Shown in pieces: positions 15,779 through 24,055 of a DNA stretch of 27,213 bases. The DNA comes from JAGXTF01 sp040376005 (lineage in GTDB: Bacteria > Bacteroidota > Bacteroidia > NS11-12g > UBA955). Location: positions 1 to 27,213 of the forward strand of contig JBEIRK010000018.1 in assembly GCA_040376005.1 (NCBI GenBank). The letters run 5' to 3'. A program made the position numbers and the translations under genes. Position 1 is the first letter of the stretch; every line of letters begins with the position of its first letter. The notes under the pieces are model-generated. The model was not told the DNA's origin. It made no database searches and saw only the letters and a program-made list of their open reading frames with translations.

Positions 15779-18700
15779 TTAGATACCGGCAGTTTTCTGG
15801 TTGTAATAATTCAACCACTCGGTTTTGCCTTTTTTCTTACAAACGTCTTTAATACGGTTGATGTACTGCTTACTGAAGTAAACTTCACGCATTGCCCAAT
15901 CATATTCATCGGCCCACTTAGAAAAATATCTTGCAAACTGTGCATTGTCTTCAATCGCCATATCCATCATTTTCTTGGCGTTTTTCTCATCGCCAAATTC
16001 AAGCAGCAATACTGCATATTCAGTCTTGAACATCTTATCCATTGGATAAACTGATTCAGGCATTTCCGTCAAGATTTTGTTCAGGGCTGTTACGGTGCGC
16101 TGCTTGTACACAGGAATTGAATCTTTCATAAAGTTGAGGTAGCTATTTACATCCGCATAGCCTGGAGGTGGGTTCACCGCCTTGCCGCTGTCAGTCATGC
16201 CTTTGATGCCTTCATACATGGCAATTTCACCCTGATAATATGAGGCAAGATCCAATGCAAAGCGCTGCATATCTCTAGGAACATAAGAAGCCTTATCATC
16301 GAGGAAGAAATTTTTCTTCTTGTTCATGCCATAGTAGCTGAACTTATTCACCAAGTTGTTATACAACTGGAAGTCTGCGATTTTAGCTGGGCTGTTTTGG
16401 TCACCTGTTCCGCCGCGCACAGGAACAAACTTATACACTAAGCCTTCCAATTGCAGGTATGGGTTTAGGTTATTAAAGTCAAATCCACTCACTGAAGTGA
16501 AGTAAATAGGGCGCTTCCAACCTTGTTCTGCATTGGTAGCAATCAAATCCCACACAACCAAATCACCTTTGGTGATGTAATCACCACCCACATTAATCAT
16601 AATGCTATCGGCAATAAGACCGTAATCTTTTCTGCTTACTAGGCCTCTCTTTTTCACCGCTTCTTTATCTACTTTAATGAAGCAAGTACCACCGTGCCAC
16701 ACATCTTGAGAAACGCCATGGCCATTGTTTTTCAATAGCTCTTCGATGGTTTCGCGCATAGAACGTGGTTTTGGATACATCTTGCGTTCTACTTCAATAC
16801 CGTATTCGAAGCTACCTGTTTGCAGGTCTTTTTTAGTAACGGTTAATGGCAATGGGTCAGAATTGTATACCTTATCCAACAACACAGTGCTATACCATTC
16901 TGTAGGCAACAAACTTTCGTTGATAATACGCACATCGGTGCGGATACCTTCTACGTTTTGGGCATACCAAAGTGGATAGGTGTCATTATCCCCATTACAA
17001 AACAGTATCGCGTTCGGCTCCAGGCTATTGAGGAAGTCTTTTGCAAGATCAATACCGATGTAGCGGCCTGAACGGTCGTGGTCGTCCCAACCTTGATATG
17101 CCATATTCATGGGCACCAATAGGGTTGAAGCGGCTACTGCAACAACGGCTGCATTCTTCTTCAGGTATTTTTGAAGCATATCGGCGATAGCCAAAACACC
17201 CAATCCCAACCAGATACAGAAGGTTTGGAAAGAACCTACCAGCGAATAGTCCCTTTCACGGGGTTCGTAAGGAGGTTGGTTCATGTATACGTTGATAAGT
17301 AATCCTGTAAACAGGAACAGAACCATCACCAACCAAAAGTCAAGTTTGGATTTTCTGTAGTGGTAAAACAAGCCAAACAAGCCCAACAACAAGGGAAGGA
17401 AGAAATAGGCATTTCTTGCTTTTTGGTTTTTGTAATAGTCAGGCAGGTTCTTTTGCGGACCTACATTCATGCCATCAATAAAACCTATACCAGAGTACCA
17501 GTTGCCATCGAATTTAGAGTTGCCGGTAGTAGCCTGTTGATCGTTAAAGCGGCCCACAAAGTTCCATGCGAAATAACGCATGTACATATGCCCAATTTGG
17601 TAATTCAAGAAGTAGGTGAGGTTATTGGCAAAAGTGGGCTTTTGCAAGTCCAATTCTTGAATTTGTTGTTTTTCACTATTGTTCAATCCTCGTCCTTCTT
17701 GACGCGCGCGTTCGCGAATGCCTTCCATTTGCTGCTGAACATCACCCATTCCGCCATATTCACGATACCCTTTGGCGTCGCCCGACTTATTCGATTTTCC
17801 CATTCTTGGGAAAATGGTCATATACTCATCGGCAAATTCAGGTTCATATCCTTTTCCACCGCTTTCATATTTGGTTTCACCTTTAAAGAACTTCTCGCCT
17901 GTTTCGCGGGAGTCTGGCTTAGAAGGCTGTTCGCCATTATAGTAAGCCCATTCGCTAGGGCGGGGTGCATTAAAGAAGGGACCTTTTACCAAGGGTCTAT
18001 CGCCATATTGTTCACGGGTGATATATCCATAAAACTTATAAGGGTCTTCTGGATTGTTCATATCGATCGCAGGGTTGGCCATAGAACGAATAACCACCAT
18101 TCCATATGAGCTGTAGCCAAGCACAGCAAACAATAGTGCCATGGTGTAGACGTTCCAATTGCGTTTTCCGTTTTTGTGGGTGTAATAGGCCAAGTATCCA
18201 AGACCAGCAAAAACAGCAATGATTGCGAAAATGGCGCCACTGTAGAACGGCAGGCCGAAAGAGTTTACAAACAGGCGGTCCATATTTGCCATAAGCCATG
18301 GAATACCCGGGTATATCACTTTCATAATCAGGCCGAGCACAAATACGGCAGCAATAAATGCCAAGATGATACCCTTGCGGTTGATTTCGTAGCGTTTGAA
18401 ATAGTAAGCCAAGCAAACTGCAGGAATAACCAGCAAGTTCAACATGTGCGTACCCAAGGCCAAGCCAGTCAAGAATCCGATGAACACCAACCAACGGTCG
18501 CTGCCTGGATCTTCACTGTGTTTATCCCAGCGCAATATAGCCCAGAAGGTAAGCGCAGTGAAGAAAGAGCTCATGGCATATACTTCCGCTTCAACAGCAG
18601 AAAACCAAAAGCTGTCAAGGAAGGTGTTAGACAAGGCAGCAACAACACCTGCACCCAAGATGAGAAGGTTTCTATTCTCGCTACCTTCAGCCATCATTTT

Positions 18701-19006
18701 TTGTGCAAAGTGGGTCGTAATCCAGAAGGTAAACATTACGCAACCAGCGCTGGATACTGCGGATAGCATGTTAATCCAAAAGCCTACTTCAGCGGGGCTA
18801 CCTGCCAGTAGGGAGAAGAGCCTACCTACCATCAGGAACAAAGGTGCTCCTGGAGGGTGCACTACTTGAAGTTTGTATGCGGCTGATGCAAACTCACCAC
18901 AGTCCCATAAGCTCACAGAAGGCTCAAGGGTAAGGGTATACACTACCAAGGCAATGGCAAACATTACCCAACCCAATACCCGGTTCATAGTTCTGAAATT
19001 ATTCAT
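15779..19006 (-). CDS. DUF2723-family polytopic membrane protein, GT-C glycosyltransferase-like
   Basis: A 1075-residue membrane protein of the DUF2723 family, which also contains eukaryotic TMEM260, an O-mannosyltransferase. The first TM helix is followed by the signature SLWDCGEFASAAYKLQ (Asp35, Glu38) and HPPGAPLFLMVGR. About ten to twelve hydrophobic segments fill residues 10-350 and 500-640, interrupted by a charged soluble loop at about 370-470 (GYREYGGMGDVQQQMEGIRE). The C-terminal third is soluble and contains FCNGDNDTYPLWYAQNVEGI, conserved in the family as I recall it. The predicted role, sugar transfer to proteins at the inner membrane, is inferred from the eukaryotic relative and is untested here. 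It starts 84 bases after the gltX stop; no clear promoter of its own (a one-mismatch TATTTTCG at 19037-19044). An alternative start is Met7. Confidence 0.85.
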   Translation of the reverse strand: MNNFRTMNRVLGWVMFAIALVVYTLTLEPSVSLWDCGEFASAAYKLQVVHPPGAPLFLMVGRLFSLLAGSPAEVGFWINMLSAVSSAGCVMFTFWITTHFAQKMMAEGSENRNLLILGAGVVAALSNTFLDSFWFSAVEAEVYAMSSFFTALTFWAILRWDKHSEDPGSDRWLVFIGFLTGLALGTHMLNLLVIPAVCLAYYFKRYEINRKGIILAFIAAVFVLGLIMKVIYPGIPWLMANMDRLFVNSFGLPFYSGAIFAIIAVFAGLGYLAYYTHKNGKRNWNVYTMALLFAVLGYSSYGMVVIRSMANPAIDMNNPEDPYKFYGYITREQYGDRPLVKGPFFNAPRPSEWAYYNGEQPSKPDSRETGEKFFKGETKYESGGKGYEPEFADEYMTIFPRMGKSNKSGDAKGYREYGGMGDVQQQMEGIRERARQEGRGLNNSEKQQIQELDLQKPTFANNLTYFLNYQIGHMYMRYFAWNFVGRFNDQQATTGNSKFDGNWYSGIGFIDGMNVGPQKNLPDYYKNQKARNAYFFLPLLLGLFGLFYHYRKSKLDFWLVMVLFLFTGLLINVYMNQPPYEPRERDYSLVGSFQTFCIWLGLGVLAIADMLQKYLKKNAAVVAVAASTLLVPMNMAYQGWDDHDRSGRYIGIDLAKDFLNSLEPNAILFCNGDNDTYPLWYAQNVEGIRTDVRIINESLLPTEWYSTVLLDKVYNSDPLPLTVTKKDLQTGSFEYGIEVERKMYPKPRSMRETIEELLKNNGHGVSQDVWHGGTCFIKVDKEAVKKRGLVSRKDYGLIADSIMINVGGDYITKGDLVVWDLIATNAEQGWKRPIYFTSVSGFDFNNLNPYLQLEGLVYKFVPVRGGTGDQNSPAKIADFQLYNNLVNKFSYYGMNKKKNFFLDDKASYVPRDMQRFALDLASYYQGEIAMYEGIKGMTDSGKAVNPPPGYADVNSYLNFMKDSIPVYKQRTVTALNKILTEMPESVYPMDKMFKTEYAVLLLEFGDEKNAKKMMDMAIEDNAQFARYFSKWADEYDWAMREVYFSKQYINRIKDVCKKKGKTEWLNYYNQKTAGI

Positions 19007-19090
19007 GCGTATTTATTCGAAATCTTTAAGAAGTGGCGAAAATAAGAAATTCACTGCCATAAATGGCAGGTTTTCTGCAAAAGAAGGCAA

Positions 19091-20626
19091 TTAAGCCACC
19101 AAGGGTTGGATCGCGGCTGCTGCTGCGCGTATTCTGCGTATAGCATTTTCTTGTCCCAACAGGGCGATCATTTCAAAAACAGGGGGTCCAGCAGGCTCGC
19201 CACTCACGGCCACGCGCAAGGGCTGCATAAGGTCACCAGTCTTTAATCCAGCGGCTTCGCAGCTTGCTTTGAACGAGGCTTCCACTGCTTCTGCATTGAA
19301 GTCTTTCAAAGCCTCAAATTGGCTTGCAATGTTCAGCAATTGCTGGTTCGTATCCGCTTTCCATTTTTTGCGAATCACATCCTCATTGTAGGTGAATTCA
19401 TCGGTAAAGAAGTACTTCCCTTGTTGTGGAATTTCTTTGGCAAAGCTCACCTTTTCACGCATGAGTGCGCAAACGGCTTCGAAATATGCCTTTTCAGCCT
19501 GTAGACCAAGGGCGTCTAATGCCGGTTTTGCAGTGTTTGCAACATCCGCAATAGATTTTTCCATCAGATAGTGGTGGTTAAACCACAGGGCTTTGTTCAG
19601 GTCAAATTTTGCACCACTCTTACTCACTTTTTCTAGGCTAAATGCTTCGATAAGGGAGGGCATATCAAAAACCTCTCTATTGTCGCTTGGATGCCAGCCG
19701 AGTAGGGCCAACATATTGGCCACGGCTTCAGGGAAATAGCCAGTTTCGCGGTATCCGCTGCTTACTTCTTCCGTTTTTGGGTCTGTCCACAGCAAGGGGA
19801 ACACCGGAAATCCAAGGCGGTCACCATCGCGTTTGCTGAGTTTCCCATTGCCTTCCGGCTTGAGCAATAGCGGCAAATGCGCAAATTCTGGCATTACATC
19901 TTCCCAGCCCATAAAACGATAGAGCATCACGTGCAAGGGTGCACTAGGCAGCCATTCTTCGCCGCGGATTACATGGCTAATACCCATAAGATAATCATCC
20001 ACAACATTGGCAAGGTGATAAGTAGGCATGCCATCGCTTTTGAGCAGCACTTTATCATCCATTTGTGAGGTACTTACCACTACCCATCCGCGGATGTTGT
20101 CATGGAAGCGTACCTCTTCTTTGCGGGGAAGTTTTATGCGAATTACATAGGCATCGCCATTGTCAATGCGGCATTGCACTTCATCCGCCGGCAGGGTAAT
20201 AGAATTGGTCATGCTGTTTCTGCTTACGGCATCGTAGGCAGGCTGCATCCCGCCTGCTTCAAGGCGTTTGCGCATGTTTTCTAAGTCTTCTTCGGTATCA
20301 AATGCGTAATAAGCATGGCCTTTTTCTACCAGGTCAAAAGCGTATTGCGCATACATGGGCTTTCTTTCACTTTGGCGGTAGGGTGCGTGCGGTCCACCTA
20401 CACCTTGTCCTTCGTCTATTTCAATACCCACCCATTTCAAGCTTTCCATGATATAGGCTTCTGCACCAGGTACAAAGCGGTTTTGATCCGTATCTTCAAT
20501 ACGTAAAATCATTGTGCCCTTGTGTTTGCGAGCAAAAAGATAATTGTACAAGGCGGTGCGCACACCTCCGATATGAAGCGGTCCCGTTGGACTAGGAGCA
20601 AATCTTACACGAACTGGTCTTGACAT
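19091..20626 (-). CDS. gltX: Glutamyl-tRNA synthetase
   Basis: A 511-residue class I aminoacyl-tRNA synthetase that charges tRNA-Glu (and possibly tRNA-Gln, to be amidated by GatCAB). The HIGH-equivalent is in RFAPSPTGPLHIGGVRTALY (His18) and the KMSKS-equivalent is KLSKR at residues 262-266. LRIEDTDQNR, DGMPTYHLANVVDDYLMGIS and VIRGEEWLPSAPLH are conserved GluRS blocks. The C-terminal anticodon-binding domain is divergent but ends in the typical helical region (LMQPLRVAVSGEPAGPPVFE). A good TTG-N17-TATCTTTG promoter lies 11 bases upstream of the ATG. The DUF2723 gene follows on the same strand. Confidence 0.97.
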   Translation of the reverse strand: MSRPVRVRFAPSPTGPLHIGGVRTALYNYLFARKHKGTMILRIEDTDQNRFVPGAEAYIMESLKWVGIEIDEGQGVGGPHAPYRQSERKPMYAQYAFDLVEKGHAYYAFDTEEDLENMRKRLEAGGMQPAYDAVSRNSMTNSITLPADEVQCRIDNGDAYVIRIKLPRKEEVRFHDNIRGWVVVSTSQMDDKVLLKSDGMPTYHLANVVDDYLMGISHVIRGEEWLPSAPLHVMLYRFMGWEDVMPEFAHLPLLLKPEGNGKLSKRDGDRLGFPVFPLLWTDPKTEEVSSGYRETGYFPEAVANMLALLGWHPSDNREVFDMPSLIEAFSLEKVSKSGAKFDLNKALWFNHHYLMEKSIADVANTAKPALDALGLQAEKAYFEAVCALMREKVSFAKEIPQQGKYFFTDEFTYNEDVIRKKWKADTNQQLLNIASQFEALKDFNAEAVEASFKASCEAAGLKTGDLMQPLRVAVSGEPAGPPVFEMIALLGQENAIRRIRAAAAAIQPLVA

Positions 20627-20637
20627 AAACTAGGCTG

Positions 20638-20665
20638 CAAAGATACGGCAAGCGCCTCATAGCAA
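20638..20665 (-). promoter_or_regulatory. Bacteroidota-type promoter of gltX
   Basis: On the minus strand, TTG (20663-20665), a 17-base spacer and TATCTTTG (20638-20645) match the consensus TTG-N17-23-TAnnTTTG. The -7 element ends 11 bases before the gltX ATG at 20626, so the transcript leader would be very short. This is the best two-part promoter match in the window. Confidence 0.65.
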
Positions 20666-20695
20666 ACCACCCCGGATTATAGAAAAAACAGGATG

Positions 20696-20965
20696 CTAAC
20701 CGAGTCGCCCAATCATACAACTGGCATAGCTCTTCAGCTGAAGGAGGAGTCCGTTCTTCTCGGTAGCTTCGGGGTAGCCCAATTTGTAAAGACGGCTGGT
20801 TAGCATATCACGGAGTACTTGTGCATCATGCATAACTGTTACTGAATCTGATTCATGATTCACCGATACGTTTTCAACCCCCGGGATAGAAAGCAATTCT
20901 TTTGTAATGCTGTTTTCACATCCCTGGCATTTGAGGTTGGCGATGGTGATAGATTCTGTAACCAT
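20696..20965 (-). CDS. Small heavy-metal-associated (HMA) domain protein, CopZ-like
   Basis: An 89-residue protein with a ferredoxin-like HMA fold: TIANLKCQGCENSITKELLS contains the metal-binding CxxC (Cys13, Cys16), followed by IPGVENVSV and a DSVTVMHD strand. Such domains carry Cu(I) or a similar soft metal to a P-type ATPase or act as stress chaperones. No ATPase or regulator is adjacent, so the metal and partner are unknown. The ATG at 20965 is chosen; a TTG at 20986 would add seven residues that do not belong to the domain. gltX follows downstream after 69 bases and has its own promoter. A CAxCxxGC-type extra site is not present; one further cysteine lies near the C terminus. Confidence 0.8.
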   Translation of the reverse strand: MVTESITIANLKCQGCENSITKELLSIPGVENVSVNHESDSVTVMHDAQVLRDMLTSRLYKLGYPEATEKNGLLLQLKSYASCMIGRLG

Positions 20966-21140
20966 GATGTTTAACTCTGTAGGCAAGTACTAAAAAATCT
21001 AAGAACTTAACTGTGCCTTTTATCACATTACCAATGGATTAAGAAGCATTTGGTTTTGTGGAATAGCTTTTGCTCAAATAATTATGAAACTATTTTAATT
21101 GCAAGGGCAAGAAATGGTAAGTACCAATCGTTAGACTCAT

Positions 21141-21788
21141 ATGAAGAAGCTAGTACATATCACCGCAACCATTGCCCTGATAGTGCTGATATATTTCGGC
21201 ACAGGGTTCGCCAACGCTACAAAGCGCGGAACCACTTCTTCATACAACCGCGAAGAAGTTGCCGATAAGTTTCATAAAAACTTGAGTGCAAAACGCGCCC
21301 AACGCTTTATTGATAGCCTGAAACCTTGGCTTGAAGAAAACGATTACAGCACAAGCCTGCTATTTGTGGCTGACATGGGCTTAAACATGAATATTAAACG
21401 CTTTTATGCGGTAAATCCCGATAGCCAGCGCCTGATCAAGAGTTTTCTAGTAAGTCATGGAAGCGGAGGTGGAAGCACCATAGACAATGCTGTGTTTAGC
21501 AATGTGGTGGGAAGCAACTGCACTTCTGCAGGTAAGTACCGCATAGGAGATAGCTATCATGGAAACTTTGGCAAAAGCTACAGGCTACATGGCCTCGATG
21601 GCAGCAACAACAATGCCCTTAAACGCGCTGTAGTTTTGCATGCTTACCGCGATCAAACCAGCCAGGAATATGGAAGTCCCAATTATTTTAGTGCGGGTTG
21701 CCCTATGCTTAGCAAAAGCAATTTTAACTGGGCAGACAGTATGATACAGGCTCAGGATAAACCGGTGATTCTTGTAATTTATAAATAG
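21141..21788 (+). CDS. Murein L,D-transpeptidase catalytic domain (YkuD_2-type) protein
   Basis: A 215-residue exported protein with an N-terminal hydrophobic signal or anchor (about residues 5-25, ALIVLIYFGTGFANA). The rest matches the YkuD_2-type murein L,D-transpeptidase family: VSHGSGGG, then SNCTSAGKYRIG, YHGNFGKSYRLHGLDGSN, VVLHAY, and the nucleophile motif YFSAGCPMLS with Cys187. Expected role: cross-linking or remodelling peptidoglycan, or attaching proteins to it, in the periplasm. It is transcribed alone, divergent from the HMA gene (175-base gap) and convergent with lnt (22-base gap, no terminator seen). No exact TAnnTTTG element was seen upstream; TAGCTTTTG near 21065 has one extra spacer base. 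Confidence 0.88.
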   Translation: MKKLVHITATIALIVLIYFGTGFANATKRGTTSSYNREEVADKFHKNLSAKRAQRFIDSLKPWLEENDYSTSLLFVADMGLNMNIKRFYAVNPDSQRLIKSFLVSHGSGGGSTIDNAVFSNVVGSNCTSAGKYRIGDSYHGNFGKSYRLHGLDGSNNNALKRAVVLHAYRDQTSQEYGSPNYFSAGCPMLSKSNFNWADSMIQAQDKPVILVIYK

Positions 21789-21810
21789 GGTTCTAGGGGC
21801 TCCTTCCTCT

Positions 21811-23367
21811 CTAGGCAGGCTTGCTCCGCCACAGCCAAAAACCGAGTACAATGAGCAGGCAAAGGAGAATAATCCGGTCTCCTAGAATAACGTACCAGGT
21901 ATTCTCAAAGCGCAACTCTACTTTCTGTTTAATCGCTGTTTTTGCGAACCATTCTGAAGGCTGATAGAGTTTGCCCCAAGGGTCTATAAAACAACTGGTA
22001 CCCGTATTGGCGCTGCGCACCACCCACTTGCGCTGTTCAATAGCGCGGAGTTTTGCATAGGACAAATGTTGTAAATACCCTGGGGTTTTGCCCCACCAAG
22101 CATCGTTTGTGATGATCGCAATAAGCCCTGCACCTTGCTTTGCAAACGCTGCCAAATGGTCGCCGTAGATACTTTCGTAACAGATGGCCGGTGTGATTTT
22201 GGAAGTCCCAAATAATACTACCGAATCTGATTTTCCCAGACTGCCAGTCATGCTGTTTTCATCTAAAGTAACAGCCAAGTCATTGATAGCCGGAAACCAC
22301 TCGGTAAGCGGCATTTGTTCGGTGCCGGGTACCAATTTGGATTTGTGATAGAATTTGGGTTTTTTTTCTGCGTCTAAATACAAGGCAGAATTATATGAAT
22401 CCCACCAAATGGAAGCACTTGAAGTGGGTCTAGCAGTGCCCGTTGGACGTTTCGTGCAGTTGTAATACACCCGCTGCATGTCGGCCCCAGTGAGTATTTT
22501 TAATTGAGGGTATGTGAGCAACAAGCGCTGCAATTGTGCCACTTGGTAATCATTGGCAGCTGCCGAAGTTTCTATATTGTCAACCAGGGCTGTTTCTGGC
22601 CAAACCAAAAGAGCAGTATTGCTGTCTATGACTTTGGAGGACAGTTGCAGCATTTCACGCACCATATCCGAAGGGTCTCGCGTGAATTTTTCTGTCCACG
22701 GATCGAAGCTAGGTTGCAAGGCTACCGCTTCTATTGTTTTATGCCTTGCCTTGGATACACTTGCCGCTGCAATGACAGAAAGCACAGCAGCAAATCCAAT
22801 GAGGAGGGCAAAGGATACAAGGGCTGGTTTCCATTGACGCAGCTGGAGTGCCCTAAAAAACAGTAAGTTGACCGCCAAAATCCATGCACTGCCACCTAGG
22901 GTGCCCGTAATATCGTACCACTGTACCATCCAGGTTGCATTGGCAAATCCATTGCCTAGTGTAAGCCAAGGCCAACTCAAGTCCCAGCGGTGGTGAATAA
23001 ATTCAAAGCACAACCACAGCATGATAAATGCTATTTCCGCCCTGCCCGCACCTATTTTTTTGCCCAAGTATCGCGTAAGCAGCCAAGGCAATGTCATAAG
23101 CAGACTGTTTGCCACAAGCATGGTTATTGCGCCTGAGGGGGTGCTGTTCCATACCCACCATGTGAGAGCAAGGTTCCATGCAAACATACTCGCATACATC
23201 AGCAGGGAAAAAGACCAGAATTTGGAATTGCTCAATCGGCGGTTGAGCTCAAACAATGGGATGAGACCAACGAATAGTAGCGGGAAAACACCTACCGGTG
23301 GCCAAGCTAATCCAAAGCAAAGCGCGGGTAGCAGCAACAACAACCAGGTTGGAATTTTATTCAGCAT
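21811..23367 (-). CDS. lnt: Apolipoprotein N-acyltransferase
   Basis: A 518-residue inner-membrane enzyme that adds the third acyl chain to the N-terminal cysteine of lipoproteins. About six TM helices fill residues 1-205 and one closes the C terminus (WYVILGDRIILLCLLIVLGF). Between them is a periplasmic nitrilase-like domain with the catalytic triad Glu258 (LLVWPETALVD), Lys342 (FYHKSKLVPGTE) and Cys396 (ITPAICYESIYGD). NDAWWGKTPGYLQH and RAIEQRKWVVRSANTG are further Lnt signatures. The loop usually written LVPFGE reads LVPGTE here. The start overlaps the rsmI end by 11 bases, and lnt is the last of five overlapping genes on this strand. Confidence 0.95.
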   Translation of the reverse strand: MLNKIPTWLLLLLPALCFGLAWPPVGVFPLLFVGLIPLFELNRRLSNSKFWSFSLLMYASMFAWNLALTWWVWNSTPSGAITMLVANSLLMTLPWLLTRYLGKKIGAGRAEIAFIMLWLCFEFIHHRWDLSWPWLTLGNGFANATWMVQWYDITGTLGGSAWILAVNLLFFRALQLRQWKPALVSFALLIGFAAVLSVIAAASVSKARHKTIEAVALQPSFDPWTEKFTRDPSDMVREMLQLSSKVIDSNTALLVWPETALVDNIETSAAANDYQVAQLQRLLLTYPQLKILTGADMQRVYYNCTKRPTGTARPTSSASIWWDSYNSALYLDAEKKPKFYHKSKLVPGTEQMPLTEWFPAINDLAVTLDENSMTGSLGKSDSVVLFGTSKITPAICYESIYGDHLAAFAKQGAGLIAIITNDAWWGKTPGYLQHLSYAKLRAIEQRKWVVRSANTGTSCFIDPWGKLYQPSEWFAKTAIKQKVELRFENTWYVILGDRIILLCLLIVLGFWLWRSKPA

Positions 23368-24055
23368 CAGATTTGTTATTGTCTAGGCCTTCTAAAACCA
23401 CTACAAATTCTCCTCTCGGAGCTGTAGTTTTGAAATGCGCTGCAATCTCTGAAAGGGGGCCAGTGAGGGTTTCTTCGAATTTTTTTGTGATTTCTCGACT
23501 TACACTTATACGGCGATCTGGGCCACACAATTGTTGCAATGCTTCCAAGGTTTTGAGCAATTTGTGTGGACTTTCATAGAACACTACAGTGCGTGTTTCA
23601 GCTGCCAATTGTTGCATGCGGGTAAGCCTCCCTTTCTTTTGCGGAAGAAATCCTTCAAATACAAAGCGGTGCAGTGCAAATCCGCTTTTGAGCAGCGCAG
23701 GAATAAATGCAGTGGCTCCAGGTATTACTTCTACCGCGATGCCAGCGTCTAATGCGGCACGCGCAAGAAGAAAGCCAGGGTCGCTGATACCAGGGGTGCC
23801 CGCGTCACTCACTTGGGCCATTTGGGCACCTTGAGATAATTCTTGAATAACCCCTGCCAAGCGTGCATGTTCATTATGCTGGTGAAAGGCAGAAAGTGGT
23901 GTTTGTATATTGTAATGCTTGAGCAGAACAGAAGTGGTGCGTGTATCTTCAGCAAGGATGCGATCCACTGCTTGCAAGACTTCTACCGCGCGAAATGTCA
24001 TATCGGCTAAGTTGCCGATAGGCGTGGCCACGAGGTATAATTTGCCAGCACTCAA
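23357..24055 (-). CDS. rsmI: 16S rRNA (cytidine1402-2'-O)-methyltransferase RsmI
   Basis: A 232-residue member of the tetrapyrrole-methylase fold family that 2'-O-methylates C1402 in the decoding centre of 16S rRNA. Diagnostic blocks are LYLVATPIGNLADMTFRA, AEDTRTT, SAFHQHNE, QVSDAGTPGISDPG, VIPGATAFIPALLKSGF and SPHKLLKTLEAL. It is shorter than the E. coli protein and lacks the C-terminal extension. The start is a TTG that overlaps the upstream protease stop as TTGA (24052-24055), which points to translational coupling; no ATG gives an intact N terminus. Confidence 0.94.
   Translation of the reverse strand: MSAGKLYLVATPIGNLADMTFRAVEVLQAVDRILAEDTRTTSVLLKHYNIQTPLSAFHQHNEHARLAGVIQELSQGAQMAQVSDAGTPGISDPGFLLARAALDAGIAVEVIPGATAFIPALLKSGFALHRFVFEGFLPQKKGRLTRMQQLAAETRTVVFYESPHKLLKTLEALQQLCGPDRRISVSREITKKFEETLTGPLSEIAAHFKTTAPRGEFVVVLEGLDNNKSDAE

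Noticed and set aside
17360..18109. A 249-codon open frame on the plus strand opposite the DUF2723 gene
   Set aside because: It lies wholly antisense to a well-supported membrane protein; its hydrophobic translation mirrors the membrane-helix codons, and no start context or family resemblance was seen.
19054..19069. CTGCCA-TAAA-TGGCAG inverted repeat between gltX and the DUF2723 gene
   Set aside because: Six-bp stem, no convincing T-run in the direction of transcription; could be chance or a weak attenuator.
20966..21140. A small gene in the gap between the HMA protein and the L,D-transpeptidase gene
   Set aside because: Only very short frames (for example a four-codon ATG frame near 21084) with no recognisable features.
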